Counted from the stretch's first letter, positions 42,528 through 52,367 are shown. The stretch is 64,000 bases of DNA from CAVQCT01 sp964371785 (GCA_964371785.1 CAYJOL010000002.1:372001-436000); one strand, 5' to 3'. Numbers and translations are program-made. The notes: generated by a model from the sequence alone, not told the origin.

Positions 42528-44903
42528 CTAGAGTTTGCTGACTATATAAACCGAGGTGAGCAGGCCGGTGGCGGCGCTGAGTGCGGTCGTCATTGTTTTG
42601 AGGATGTTGCGGTCTTTTTCGATCTTGGACGGCACCACGATTACATCCCCAAGTTCCACTTCTCGGCCGAGGATACCGCCACCAGAGGCCACTTCTCCCG
42701 TCGCCCGTATCAACCGGGTTTGCTTTTTGTCAGCCTCGCGGATAAAATTGCCCGCTCGCTGGACATAATACTTCACATTCTTGCCCGGCGCATACTTAAT
42801 GGTTCCGTTCGCGCCCACCGCCCCGATTACGGAAATTCCTGAGGGAAGGGTTGGCACATAGATGCGATCATCGGGCTGTAAAGAGATGTCCCCCTCGCGC
42901 CCGTCAGAGGCAAGGATCTTATCCATGTCGATAATTATTCGGTTGACTGAACTCGCGTCATAATCTACCACATCATTTTTCACCAGGTTGCCGAGCGAAT
43001 CCTCCTTCATGGGAGTGGTACGGTCAATGATCTCTTCGACCCTGATGCGCTTGAGATTCTGGTGAATCGCCTTCCGGTCAAGGACCACACCTTCCGGGAA
43101 CGCGTTGGGTGTGAACCCGCCCGCCCGTTGGAGCAGCTGGTAAAGCGACTCGTTGCGATTCGCCAGCGTATATTTTCCCGGATACTGAACCTCGCCATCG
43201 AGCGTCACCGATCTGTCTTCTCGCCACTCAGGAATCTGGCGGATATATACATGGTCGTCCTCCTGTAACGGCGTCTGCTGATCTTCAGGTACGTCCATTG
43301 CTACATTGATCAGCGTAATCGTTCCGGACGTATCCAGACGGGCGATTTCCGCCCGATGCCGCAGGGCGCTTCGGGTGTACGAACCGGAAAGAAATACCAG
43401 GTCCGCGACTGTCATATGCTTGTAAAGAGGATACTCGCCCGGCTTTTGAATTTCACCTTCGATATATACATGTTTCTTCCATTCGACTTCGTCGATGGAA
43501 TAGACATAGAGTGAGTCTCGGTCCTGCAGCTTTACATCCGTTTTAGGATCCCCGACTATGACCTGCCTGAGATCCACCGGAATGATCTCGAAATGGCGGT
43601 CCGGATACCTGCGGAAAATGTCCATGCGCTGATAATACACATCGTAAGGTTGAAGCTGGGCCCTGGTTATCAGATCTGATACCGTTGCCGACTCGGTGCG
43701 TTCGTAGTACCCGGGATGTTTCACCTGACCGAATACAGCGACGATATTTTTCTTCGCCTCAAAGATGGAATAGACCGTCATGCGGTCGCCGTCATCGAGA
43801 GGGATGTTGTCGACACGGGCCCGGCTGGTCGTGTCCAGATTCAGATCCACCACCTGCCATTCATCGGTGCGCGAGACTCTTTCGAGCATGACCCGCTCAA
43901 GATGTGCCTCCGGCGTCGCATTGCCCGCCAGCGTGAGCAGATCCAGAGTCGTTTCCCCTCCTTTGAGCTCATACATGGCCGCGCGCTTTATCTCACCGCG
44001 TATTGCCACCCGCGGGCCTGAGACCGGCACAAAGATGACGTCGCCAGTTTGCAGGCGTATGTCGCTTGAATTGTCGCCTTTGAGCAGGAGATCGTACAAA
44101 TCTATGTGAGCTTTCTCCTCACCGCTTCGCATCAGCTTGATCTGGCGCATCGACCCTCTGGTGGTCGGCCCGCCCGCCATGTACAACGCGTTGAACATCG
44201 AAGTCAGCGAGGACACTGTGTAGGCGCCCGGATGCCTGACTTCGCCAGCCACAAACACACGGATAGAGCGGATTTTGCCCAGCGAAACTGTCAGGGAAAA
44301 GTCAGTATAGGCTTTGGAAAACTGACGCTTGGCTTTATCTGTGAATTGCTCAAGGGTTAGACCCCAGCCGACGATTTCACCCACCTGTGGTACGAAAACC
44401 TTGCCTTCGCGGTCCAGAGTCAAATTGTACTCTTTTTCGGCCCTTCCCCACAGATAGATGATTACATTGTCGCCCGGTCCGAGCACATAGTCGGATGCCG
44501 ATGGAATGTCTATGGCTACATCGTTCTGATTATCTTCATGGAACAGATTCATGCCGAACGGCTCAAGCTGGTCAAATTCGAGCATCTGTTCGGGATTGCT
44601 GACCTGATCAGCTTGGGTCGACGGCGAATTCGGCCTCGCGGTCATCCCGTCCGCCATCATGAGTTGCCTGAGGCTGTCATCCGGTCCCCCGGTCGTACCT
44701 GCAGCGGTCGTATCAAAAATCTGCGGAGTCTGGTACACACCGGTCTGGGTCGAGGATGGAATCTGGTTCTTGTACTTTTTGAGGAGAAGCTCTTTTTCTT
44801 CCGCCGAGAGACTTCCCAGGTCCTGGGCCCGCGCCGTTCGGAACCAGTTTAGTGACACCAGAATGATCACTAAAATGATGATGAATACTAATTTCTTGCT
44901 CAT
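42528..44903 (-). CDS. SLBB-domain polysaccharide export protein (Wza-like)
   Basis: A 791-residue exported protein with signal anchor (LVFIIILVIILVSLNWF), a poly-export domain (YVLGPGDNVIIYLWG, REGKVFVPQVGEIVGWGLTL) and about six SLBB repeats (VFVAGEVRHPGAYTVS, VAIRGEIKRAAMYELKGGET, VFGQVKHPGYYERTESATV, VYIEGEIQKPGEYPLYKHMT, VTLDGEVQYPGKYTLANRNE and a last one). A C-terminal membrane helix (AATGLLTSVYIVSKL) follows. Such proteins form the periplasm-spanning export channel. The frame runs on to 45146, but ATG 44903 has AGGAAGG at a good distance. Confidence 0.9.
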   Translation of the reverse strand: MSKKLVFIIILVIILVSLNWFRTARAQDLGSLSAEEKELLLKKYKNQIPSSTQTGVYQTPQIFDTTAAGTTGGPDDSLRQLMMADGMTARPNSPSTQADQVSNPEQMLEFDQLEPFGMNLFHEDNQNDVAIDIPSASDYVLGPGDNVIIYLWGRAEKEYNLTLDREGKVFVPQVGEIVGWGLTLEQFTDKAKRQFSKAYTDFSLTVSLGKIRSIRVFVAGEVRHPGAYTVSSLTSMFNALYMAGGPTTRGSMRQIKLMRSGEEKAHIDLYDLLLKGDNSSDIRLQTGDVIFVPVSGPRVAIRGEIKRAAMYELKGGETTLDLLTLAGNATPEAHLERVMLERVSRTDEWQVVDLNLDTTSRARVDNIPLDDGDRMTVYSIFEAKKNIVAVFGQVKHPGYYERTESATVSDLITRAQLQPYDVYYQRMDIFRRYPDRHFEIIPVDLRQVIVGDPKTDVKLQDRDSLYVYSIDEVEWKKHVYIEGEIQKPGEYPLYKHMTVADLVFLSGSYTRSALRHRAEIARLDTSGTITLINVAMDVPEDQQTPLQEDDHVYIRQIPEWREDRSVTLDGEVQYPGKYTLANRNESLYQLLQRAGGFTPNAFPEGVVLDRKAIHQNLKRIRVEEIIDRTTPMKEDSLGNLVKNDVVDYDASSVNRIIIDMDKILASDGREGDISLQPDDRIYVPTLPSGISVIGAVGANGTIKYAPGKNVKYYVQRAGNFIREADKKQTRLIRATGEVASGGGILGREVELGDVIVVPSKIEKDRNILKTMTTALSAATGLLTSVYIVSKL

Positions 44904-45537
44904 TTCTACCTTCCTATGGTATTGGCAAAGTTTTCTGAGAACATATCGAATGCTATGTTCACTCATCCGGCAGCTATTGCAAGGCCTGTGCCACACGGTG
45001 GTTGTGTCTTGTAACTCGTTCGCATTCTGTTTGATAACTGTGTGATCGCGTGATCGCCGCCCATGTTCACATCCCCTGGAAATAGAAAACAGTTCCCCCT
45101 GACATAAGAAGTTTTTTCCGTGGGGGTGAAACCTGCCGGTGGTCATGGTGAGTGTAGGCGGAGGCGAATCAGTAGCTCCAAGTTCAAATGTTTCAATTCG
45201 GTTGAGATTGCCAATATTTATTTCCCCTTTTGCCCACTATGACGCTCAACAGATCACCGCGTCAAACGTCATTAGCGTGCACAGAGTAAGGCCATTGATG
45301 ACAAAAAGTTAAAAGGGCTGTCGGGTTGAAAAAGACGCTAATCCCTTGACATTACCAGAGGCGTATAGTAATTTGACGGCTTATTTCTGAGAACGGTGAC
45401 TGCTAACAACGATGTAAAGGTAAACGTTTCTGCTTTGACTCCCGATGCCGTGTCGAGGACCCCGTTCTTGAGGTATCCCAACTCCGGCATCAGGCAAATC
45501 TGAAGATAAACATCAGGTGCAACGTATGGAGATAAGA
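44904..45537. other. 634-bp intergenic region between SLBB and FadL-type genes
   Basis: A divergent regulatory stretch. It holds a promoter toward the FadL-type gene (45346-45374) and a direct repeat GTGATCGC-GTGATCGC near 45040-45056. No gene-like frame was found. The long leader (about 160 nt) between that promoter and ATG 45538 may hold additional control, but no structure was recognised. Confidence 0.5.
45346..45374 (+). promoter_or_regulatory. Promoter for the FadL-type/esterase-fold operon
   Basis: TTGACA (45346-45351), 17-nt spacer, TAATTT (45369-45374). The -35 is perfect and the -10 fair. It predicts a 5' leader of about 160 nt. Confidence 0.45.
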
Positions 45538-47016
45538 ATGGGGATTGTTAAATTTATTGCCACTGTCTTAGTGCTGATCGCTCTGCTCTCTCCAAGTCCA
45601 TTTGCCGGCGGCTTCCAGAATTCCGGCGTGGGCACGACGGCCATGGGGATGGCGGGGGCCTTCCGGGCTGTCGCAAATGACTGGACCGCCGCTTATTACA
45701 ACCCGGCTGGATATGCCTATATCCGCGACAATCAGCTCGGCGGCAGTATCGCACTCGTTCACGTTCGTGATGAGGTCACGCCCGACTACCGCTTCGGCGG
45801 TGTCTATGAGACCGGCATCTTCAACGACCGTGTCGACTACAACGAACACAAGATTTTCAGCAATCCTTCGGGCGGACTGGTGATTCGGTTTCCCTATGGC
45901 AATAGCGAGATCGTCGGAGGACTTTCGGCTTATCAGCCGTTCGACAACAATATCTCCTGGACACTGTTCGATCTTCCGCTGGCCTACAACGACAGCCTTT
46001 CCGTGCCCCGCGACCAGTACACGAGCAATATCGACGTGGTCGCGTACCAGCTGACTCTGGCTAAGGAATTCAAGCCGGACAAACTTTCGGTGGGCATCGG
46101 CCTGCAGGTGCTTCGCGCGGACATCTACTACACAAACATCACGTTTCGCTACAACCCGTACGGTCCGCCGTTGGGAGTCAGGCCTTATGATCGTATCCCG
46201 GAATGGTCCAAAAATGACGGCTATGGTTTCGGATTCGGACTGAATGCGGGTTTGATGTACAAGATCAACGACCGGCTGACGTTGGGTTTCAGCGGTAACC
46301 TGCCTGCCAAGGTTTCCGTCGATGGAACCGCCAGACTCGAGTTCTATATGCCTAAGATAAGCACGCTGGTTGATAATCCCGATACCACCGGCGTAGAGGC
46401 CGGCACGGCGGGCTACGTGTTCGCCGCCGGTAGTCGCGTGGTTGATTCGGCCGACTTCAAGACTGACCTGAAGCTTCCCGCCTCTGTCGGACTCGGTCTT
46501 GCGTATAAAGTAAATGAGAATCTGACGATCGCGCTGGATGCCCAGTACACTTTCTGGTCGCGCTACGACGGTCTCAAGTTCACTTACACTAACCACCAGG
46601 GCCTTACCGGTGCCGCAGATACCGCGGTGGTCGCCAGAAATTTCTTCACTACCGATCTAGTCAGATCAGTAACGCTGTCGGATGCCGGCAAAGTGGCACT
46701 CGGCGCGGAATATAAATATAAAGCGTTGTTCACGTTCATGGCCGGTGTCTCGGCCGATCAATCCCCTGAACGCCGTACGGTTGAGTTCATGCCGCAACTG
46801 GTTGATACCGGCGACAAGTACAGTATCAGCGGTGGCGCTATTTGGCATTACCGCCAGCAATGGGATTTCGGCATTTCCGGTGCGTACACTCACGCTCCCG
46901 AATTGAAGATTTCCAATTTGGTGGATTGGAACGGCGATGGATTCGACGACAACTTCCCGGGGACATACAAGGCCAGCCGTTATGAAACCGTTATGTCCGT
47001 GAACTATCGGTTTTGA
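45538..47016 (+). CDS. FadL/OmpP1-type outer-membrane transport porin
   Basis: A 492-residue protein of the OMPP1/FadL/TodX family, which imports hydrophobic compounds. It has a signal peptide (VLVLIALLSPSPFAGG), the hatch motif FQNSGVGTTAMGMAGAFRAV with NDWTAAYYNPAG, and repeated beta strands to the C-terminal ETVMSVNYRF ending in Phe. The start ATG 45538 has GGAG at 6 nt; GTG 45517 and ATG 45526 are in frame but less likely. The next gene follows 11 nt later. Confidence 0.88.
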   Translation: MGIVKFIATVLVLIALLSPSPFAGGFQNSGVGTTAMGMAGAFRAVANDWTAAYYNPAGYAYIRDNQLGGSIALVHVRDEVTPDYRFGGVYETGIFNDRVDYNEHKIFSNPSGGLVIRFPYGNSEIVGGLSAYQPFDNNISWTLFDLPLAYNDSLSVPRDQYTSNIDVVAYQLTLAKEFKPDKLSVGIGLQVLRADIYYTNITFRYNPYGPPLGVRPYDRIPEWSKNDGYGFGFGLNAGLMYKINDRLTLGFSGNLPAKVSVDGTARLEFYMPKISTLVDNPDTTGVEAGTAGYVFAAGSRVVDSADFKTDLKLPASVGLGLAYKVNENLTIALDAQYTFWSRYDGLKFTYTNHQGLTGAADTAVVARNFFTTDLVRSVTLSDAGKVALGAEYKYKALFTFMAGVSADQSPERRTVEFMPQLVDTGDKYSISGGAIWHYRQQWDFGISGAYTHAPELKISNLVDWNGDGFDDNFPGTYKASRYETVMSVNYRF

Positions 47017-47027
47017 GGAGAGATGAT

Positions 47028-48284
47028 ATGAGACTTTATCATAAGCTTTGCATCGCATTTCTGGTTCTGCTTGTGCTGGCCGGTTTCGGTTGCTCGAACC
47101 GTGGCACCAATAGCAATGACATGCCCGCCATACAGTCAGGCGGCATTTTGAAGAAGGAGGGCGCGCACGTATTCGCAAGCGAACTCGCCCTGCAGATCGG
47201 GAATCGCTTCCATCAGATGAAGATTGTCGCTTATGTTCCCAAGGCATTTGAAGAAGGTAAGTTGATTCCGGTGCTTATCCTTCTGCCGCCGCAGGATGGC
47301 GATGAGTATTTCTATTTCAATCATGGCTTGAGACAAATTGCGGACGAGCTCATTTCCCGCGGAATCATTCAGCCGATGGCAATTGTGTGCCCCGCCAATG
47401 ACCGGGTATTCGGCGGCTATTTCTGGGGCGGACATTCCTATGGCGCCGGGGATTATGATTCACTTTTTAGCTATGGCTTGATAGACTACATTGACAATGG
47501 CTTCATCGTGCAGGTCTATCCGGATCCGGCCGTCCGTCGCCAGAAGCGCGGTATCGGCGGTGTCGGCATGGGCGCCTACGGTGCCTTCCGTGCGGCTATC
47601 CGTAACCCGGGCGAGTTCGGCTCGGTGTCGGCGGTCGACGGTCCGTTGGATTTCGACGGGACCGACGGCAATGGCGGCCTGGCATCGCTGTTTGACAACG
47701 CCTTGGTGGAACAGGGACTCCTGGGCGACCCTGATTGGACTCAAAATTTCGACAGCTCGGGCGCCTGGCACCTCTCGCGGCTTTTCATCGGCGGCGCTCT
47801 CGCGTTCTCACCGCATGATACGGCAATAACCTTCACCACCACGGTCAACCCGCTCACCGGCAAAGAGACAATCAAAATTATCTCGCGGGAACAGCTGGCG
47901 GATAGTACAACGTTGATAACCAACATTGTAAAAGGCGATGCCTTCGACCTCGATTTCAACATGCCATTCGATGCCACCGGCCACAAGTACTGGCCGATCT
48001 GGAATCGCTGGCTGGCCAATAACCTTGAGAATATACTTACGCCGGCGGGAAATCAGCTGGCCGGCGTAAATATGTGGATCGCGACATCACCACAGTCTAC
48101 CTTTGGCAACTTTCATCAGCAGACTGAGTCGTTCTATCAAACGCTCACGTCCGCACCGTACAATTACCCGGTTGAAGAATATACTTACACCGGGTACGCC
48201 GGGGAGCCCGCGGTCAACGACCAGTATGTATATGACTTGCTGAAGAAAATGCTGATCTTCCATTCGGAGAGTTTCGGCGACTAA
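47028..48284 (+). CDS. Esterase-fold lipoprotein without nucleophile serine
   Basis: A 418-residue protein with a lipoprotein-like signal peptide ending at C22 (LLVLAGFGC), followed by an alpha/beta hydrolase of the esterase D/antigen 85 kind: KLIPVLILLPPQDGDEYFYF, PMAIVCPANDR, then GGVGMGAYGAFRAAIRNPGE. The nucleophile elbow should read G-x-S-M-G; here the serine position is glycine (G180), so ordinary hydrolysis looks impossible. Binding or structural roles at the cell surface are likely. Start ATG 47028 has GGAG at 7 nt. Co-transcribed with the FadL-type gene, and a terminator follows. Confidence 0.72.
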   Translation: MRLYHKLCIAFLVLLVLAGFGCSNRGTNSNDMPAIQSGGILKKEGAHVFASELALQIGNRFHQMKIVAYVPKAFEEGKLIPVLILLPPQDGDEYFYFNHGLRQIADELISRGIIQPMAIVCPANDRVFGGYFWGGHSYGAGDYDSLFSYGLIDYIDNGFIVQVYPDPAVRRQKRGIGGVGMGAYGAFRAAIRNPGEFGSVSAVDGPLDFDGTDGNGGLASLFDNALVEQGLLGDPDWTQNFDSSGAWHLSRLFIGGALAFSPHDTAITFTTTVNPLTGKETIKIISREQLADSTTLITNIVKGDAFDLDFNMPFDATGHKYWPIWNRWLANNLENILTPAGNQLAGVNMWIATSPQSTFGNFHQQTESFYQTLTSAPYNYPVEEYTYTGYAGEPAVNDQYVYDLLKKMLIFHSESFGD

Positions 48285-48304
48285 CAAGTATCGCAATTAT
48301 CATA

Positions 48305-48340
48305 AACCCGGAGGAACAATTTGCCCTCCGGGTTTTTTTT
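48305..48340 (+). terminator. Terminator after the esterase-fold lipoprotein gene
   Basis: A 10-bp stem AACCCGGAGG (48305-48314)/CCTCCGGGTT (48325-48334), then a run of T to 48340. It lies just before the bshB1 start. Confidence 0.92.
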
Positions 48341-48346
48341 AGTTAT

Positions 48347-49111
48347 ATGGCTGAAATGAACAAACAATATGATGTACTCTCGATTGGGGCTCATCCCGAC
48401 GATGTCGAAGTCGGAAGCGGTGGGGTGCTCATTGACCTACACAAGCGGGGCTATCGCTGCGGTATCGTGATTCTCACGCAAGGCGAGATGGGTACCGGCG
48501 GAACGGCCGAGATCCGTGCGCACGAGGTGCGAAACGCGGCCAAAATCCTCGGCGCCGATATCGTGCAGACATTTGATTGGGGAGATACCAGACTCGAAGA
48601 CACCTACGAGCATCGGTTGGCGCTGGCCGAAGTGATACGACGCTGCCGACCGCGCATACTGCTGGCCCCGTACCCGCATGTCGGCCATGGTCGGCGGCAG
48701 TCACATCCGGACCATGTGGCCTCGGGCATCATCACCGTTAATGCGGCCAACCTCGCCGCGTTGAAAAAAGTTGATGTACCCGGAGAAAAACATCTGGTCA
48801 ATCGGATATTCCATTACTTCCTGCCGCCCGGAGTGAACCCGAACTTCATCGTGGACATTACACCGCACTTCGACCAGTGGATACAGGCACTCTCGGCCCA
48901 CGAGTCGCAGTTTCTCAATCCGGAGAAATCACGCGACTACATTGAGAGCCTGACCGCCATGGCCCGTTCCTTCGGCCTTCAGGCAAGAACCCGCTATGGC
49001 CAGGGATTCCATGCGGTCGAACCGATTCTTGTCCACAATATTATGATGCTGGTGGAACAGGACGAGGACCAGCCGCTGATGCAGACTTTTGAGCACTTTC
49101 AGCCGGAATAA
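48347..49111 (+). CDS. bshB1: Bacillithiol biosynthesis deacetylase BshB1
   Basis: A 254-residue PIG-L/LmbE zinc deacetylase: IGAHPDDVEVGSGG with the metal ligands H-D-D, ILTQGEMGTGG, TFDWGDTRLED and GRRQSHPDHVASG with the last zinc His. The TQGEMGTGG and HPDHVASG segments are typical of BshB1, which removes acetyl from GlcNAc-malate in bacillithiol synthesis. BshA and BshC are not in the window. Starts are ATG 48347 or ATG 48356; neither has a clear ribosome site, and the preceding terminator is very close, so the promoter may overlap it. Confidence 0.88.
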   Translation: MAEMNKQYDVLSIGAHPDDVEVGSGGVLIDLHKRGYRCGIVILTQGEMGTGGTAEIRAHEVRNAAKILGADIVQTFDWGDTRLEDTYEHRLALAEVIRRCRPRILLAPYPHVGHGRRQSHPDHVASGIITVNAANLAALKKVDVPGEKHLVNRIFHYFLPPGVNPNFIVDITPHFDQWIQALSAHESQFLNPEKSRDYIESLTAMARSFGLQARTRYGQGFHAVEPILVHNIMMLVEQDEDQPLMQTFEHFQPE

Positions 49112-49144
49112 CGTATTTTTCAGTATGTCGATTGGGCTACCAGC

Positions 49145-49957
49145 TTATTTTCGGCCGATTACGAATACCGAAGACTCCGTTATCTTGAGCGTCCCGTTCC
49201 GGCGCTCCAATCCCTCCATTAATAGTCGTCGGATTTGCTGTCTGCGACGGTCCGAACCGAGATGATCCAGATAGTTCTCGTGGACGATGGCGTTTACCCG
49301 ACGGTAATAGTCTGTGGCCTCAATCGGTTCCCGGGTCGACAACTCAAACTGCCTGACCACCTCGAACCCCGCCCGAGTAACGACCCGACCAAGCTCGTCC
49401 AGAGAGTGAAGTTTCGCACCCATAAGTTCGAAGGGCCGTCCATCGGGAAAGACTCCGCGATTGTCTCGGCTGATTTCTGCGAAAATATCGGAAAACTCCC
49501 GATAGCACTTGGTTGACAATGCCACCAATCCGAATCTCCCTCCCGGTTTGAGCACCCGGTAGACTTCGGCGAGAAATTTCGGTCGATCGGGGACCCAGGG
49601 GAAGGCATTCGATGATACCACGACATCGAACGAAGCATCTTCAAAATTGAGACTCAGCGCATTGCCTTTCTTGAACGCGACATTCCTTGCGCCCAGTCCG
49701 GACGCGTTCTTTCGGGCCAGCTTTACCATGTTCGGTGAAAGATCGATTCCCAGCAGAAAACCGCCTGATGTCAGTCGGGCCGCAATCTCCATCGAAAGTT
49801 CCCCCGGCCCTGAACCTATATCCAGCACATTCTCATGGCCGTTGAGTTGAAGCTCATGCGCAAGAGTGAGAAACTGAGAAAAGCGATACGGGGCCACGGT
49901 TCTCGAGTACGCGCCGGCTACCGGATTGAAATCATTGATCTTCAAGTTGCACCTCAT
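49145..49957 (-). CDS. Class I SAM-dependent methyltransferase
   Basis: A 270-residue methyltransferase: VLDIGSGPGELSMEIAARL (motif I), LLGIDLSPNMVKLAR, FDVVVSSNAFPWVPDRPKFL and RVLKPGGRFGLVALS. The sequence is of the ubiE/arsM-like small-molecule type. The start is ATG 49957; alternatively TTG 49945, which has GAGGTG just before it. Convergent with bshB1. Substrate unknown. Confidence 0.85.
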   Translation of the reverse strand: MRCNLKINDFNPVAGAYSRTVAPYRFSQFLTLAHELQLNGHENVLDIGSGPGELSMEIAARLTSGGFLLGIDLSPNMVKLARKNASGLGARNVAFKKGNALSLNFEDASFDVVVSSNAFPWVPDRPKFLAEVYRVLKPGGRFGLVALSTKCYREFSDIFAEISRDNRGVFPDGRPFELMGAKLHSLDELGRVVTRAGFEVVRQFELSTREPIEATDYYRRVNAIVHENYLDHLGSDRRRQQIRRLLMEGLERRNGTLKITESSVFVIGRK

Positions 49958-50092
49958 TTACGTCTGTTATCGGGCAGACCTGTAGCCCTGCCTCTGGGGC
50001 TGCAGAGGTCACCCTGTCTTGATTCGTTTATTTATGTTATGCCGGCACGCCCCAACTACGGGGCCGTGAGTACTTCCAAATCAGCGATCAGC

Positions 50093-51265
50093 TCAAGCGT
50101 GTTTCAACGCAGGCTGAATAGTGGCAAAGGCCGTACGCAAGTCGATCAGCAGGTCATCGATATTCTCCACGCCGACCGATAATCGCACCAGGTTGTCGCC
50201 AACGCCGTGCGCTTCGCGAATTTCCTTGGGAATCGACGCATGCGTCATCAGTGCCGGATGGTTGATCAGCGATTCAACACCGCCCAATGACTCGGCCAGT
50301 ACAAACACCTTGGTGGCCATAACGAACTTCTTGACTGTCTCAAGGTCCGCCTTAATCGTAAACGAAACCATCCCGCCGGGCAGGCGCATATTGTTCGGTA
50401 CCGCTTTGCCGTCTTGCCCCGGGAAGTAGATCTTGTCGACTGCCGAGACCGTCTCAAGGTATTCAACTACCTTCATCGCATTGAGCGAATGGCGCTCCAT
50501 TCTCAGATGCAACGTCTTCAGGCCGCGGAGAATCAGCCAGGACTCGAACGGATTGAGCATACCGCCGATAGCATACTGGTTGAAGCGAAGCTGTTCGGCG
50601 AGATTCTCGTCTCGAACTATCAACGCCCCCGCGACAAGGTCACAATGCCCGCCAAGATATTTGGTCGCGGAGTGCAGGACGATATCGGCTCCAAGATCAA
50701 GCGGTTGCTGGATATACGGGGTCGCAAAAGTGTTATCGACACCTACGAGGATATCGCGCTTACTGGCTATTGCGGACACTTCGCTTATGTCGACAAGCTT
50801 GAGCAACGGGTTGGTCGGCGATTCCACCCAGTAAAGCCTGGTGCTGTCCTTCGTCGCCTTGGAGAAATTCGATGGCTCGGTGCCGTCGACATAGGTGAAC
50901 TCAATGCCAAACTTACGCATCAAGCGTTCGAACTGACGGTGTGTCCCGCCATAGAGGTCATCGACCGCCACGACATGGTCGCCCGGCTTCAGCAGATTCA
51001 TTACCGCATTCAACGCGGCCAGTCCGGACGAGAAGGCGTATGCATGGGTGCCGTTCTCAAGATCGGCCAGCGCGGTTTCCAACGCCTGGCGGGTCGGGTT
51101 CGCCCACCGCGAATAGACATAGCCGTCCTCGTCGCCGGGGAATCGCTCCCGGTAGGTCGAACTCGTATAAATCGGGGTCGTGACCGAGCCGGTACCATCT
51201 TCGGGCACCTGCCCGGCATGAATTGCCCGGGTCTCGAATTTCTTGTTTTTCATCTTATCATCCAT
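50093..51265 (-). CDS. Cystathionine gamma-synthase/lyase family PLP enzyme
   Basis: A 390-residue Cys/Met-metabolism enzyme: FETRAIHAGQVPE, SRWANPTRQALETALADLEN, VDNTFATPYIQQPLDLGADI and PLP lysine K202 in HSATKYLGGHCDLVAG. From sequence alone it may be cystathionine gamma-lyase or gamma-synthase; the upstream beta-synthase favours the lyase and the route homocysteine to cysteine. Start ATG 51265 has AGGAAGG before it, and a run-on frame to 51307 would overlap the upstream gene. Second gene of the Cys-attenuated operon. Confidence 0.9.
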   Translation of the reverse strand: MDDKMKNKKFETRAIHAGQVPEDGTGSVTTPIYTSSTYRERFPGDEDGYVYSRWANPTRQALETALADLENGTHAYAFSSGLAALNAVMNLLKPGDHVVAVDDLYGGTHRQFERLMRKFGIEFTYVDGTEPSNFSKATKDSTRLYWVESPTNPLLKLVDISEVSAIASKRDILVGVDNTFATPYIQQPLDLGADIVLHSATKYLGGHCDLVAGALIVRDENLAEQLRFNQYAIGGMLNPFESWLILRGLKTLHLRMERHSLNAMKVVEYLETVSAVDKIYFPGQDGKAVPNNMRLPGGMVSFTIKADLETVKKFVMATKVFVLAESLGGVESLINHPALMTHASIPKEIREAHGVGDNLVRLSVGVENIDDLLIDLRTAFATIQPALKHA

Positions 51266-51276
51266 CGTGAACCTTC

Positions 51277-52272
51277 CTAATCGAGAAAACCTTTTTCGCG
51301 CATCCACTCATCGTTGAACATCTTGCTTATATATTTGCCGCCCCCATCGGGCAGGATCACCACCATTATTTTGTCTTCGCTCAGCGTTTTCGCATGCTTG
51401 AGCGCCACAGCGAGGGCCGAGCCCGATGACCCGCCGCCGAATATTCCTTCTTTGCGTGTCAAATCGCGGGCGGCTATAAAAGACTCTTTGTCGGTCACCT
51501 GATAAATCGTGTCGATAACGCTGAAATCAATCGTCGGGCAGAGCATATCCTCGCCGATTCCCTCGACAAAATATGTATGCGGCTCGATCATCGTCTTGTC
51601 CTGGTGATATTGATAATAGACCGAACCGATCGGGTCCGCCGCTACTACTTCGATCTTCGGATTTTTTTCCTTAAGATACTTCGCCGTTCCGGAGATGGTG
51701 CCGCCGGTGCCGATACCGCCTACGAGGACATCGAGTCTCCCACCCGTCTGCTCCCAGATTTCCGGACCGGTCTGTTCATAGTGCGACTTGATATTGTCGA
51801 GATTGAAATATTGACCGATATAATACGAGTTCTTTGTTTCCCGGGCCAGCCGCTTGGCGGTTTCGTAGTAGCTGTCGGGGGATTCGGCCGGAACCGCGGT
51901 CGGACAGACATGAACCTCGGCACCGAATGCCCGGAGCGTGTCGACCTTCTCCTTAGACATCTTATCGGGAATGGTCAGAATTGCCTGGTAGCCGAAGGCC
52001 GCCGCGAACATTGCCACGGCCGCGCCCGTATTGCCGGAGGTTCCTTCGACAATCGTCCCGCCCGGTTTGAGCTCTCCCCGCTTAACCGCTTGTCTCAGAA
52101 GGTAAACCGCCATACGGTCCTTGACCGAGCCGGTTGGGTTCATGAATTCCGGTTTTACCAGAACGGTGGCTTTGATGCCGTGCTCGGCCGGCAGGCGGCG
52201 CAGTCTTACTAATGGGATATGGCCGATCGCCTCGGTAATGTCATTGAGATAGAATTGGTCTTTAGAATTCAC
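51277..52272 (-). CDS. Cystathionine beta-synthase/cysteine synthase family enzyme
   Basis: A 331-residue fold type II PLP enzyme: FMNPTGSVKDRMAVYLLRQA with PLP lysine K51, VEGTSGNTGAAVAMFAAAFG, VGGIGTGGTISGTAKYLKEK and EGIFGGGSSGSALAVALKHA. The EGIFGGGSSG segment favours the cystathionine beta-synthase type over plain cysteine synthase. No CBS regulatory domains follow. Start is GTG 52272 with GAGG. A possible second promoter, TTGACA (52309-52304)-17-TATTAG (52286-52281), would give nearly leaderless mRNA. A Cys-codon attenuator stands upstream. Confidence 0.88.
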   Translation of the reverse strand: MNSKDQFYLNDITEAIGHIPLVRLRRLPAEHGIKATVLVKPEFMNPTGSVKDRMAVYLLRQAVKRGELKPGGTIVEGTSGNTGAAVAMFAAAFGYQAILTIPDKMSKEKVDTLRAFGAEVHVCPTAVPAESPDSYYETAKRLARETKNSYYIGQYFNLDNIKSHYEQTGPEIWEQTGGRLDVLVGGIGTGGTISGTAKYLKEKNPKIEVVAADPIGSVYYQYHQDKTMIEPHTYFVEGIGEDMLCPTIDFSVIDTIYQVTDKESFIAARDLTRKEGIFGGGSSGSALAVALKHAKTLSEDKIMVVILPDGGGKYISKMFNDEWMREKGFLD

Positions 52273-52280
52273 TCTGTCCT

Positions 52281-52309
52281 CTAATATGATTCGTTTTTGT
52301 GACTGTCAA
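52281..52309 (-). promoter_or_regulatory. Possible second promoter next to the beta-synthase start
   Basis: TTGACA (52309-52304), 17-nt spacer, TATTAG (52286-52281), 8 nt before GTG 52272. If active it bypasses the attenuator and yields leaderless mRNA. Chance match is possible. Confidence 0.3.
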
Positions 52310-52334
52310 TCTACCTATCGGCATGACCGATAGC

Positions 52335-52367
52335 AAAAAAAAATCCACCAAGAAAAAACTGGGTGGA
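52335..52367 (-). terminator. Attenuator terminator upstream of the transsulfuration operon
   Basis: On the minus strand, TCCACC (52367-52362) pairs with GGTGGA (52349-52344); inner AG/CT pairs extend the stem, and nine T follow (52343-52335). It lies 62 nt before the beta-synthase start and 30 nt after the leader-peptide stop. A second hairpin CTATCGG/CCGATAG (52315-52333) follows. An antiterminator was not clearly found. Confidence 0.85.
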
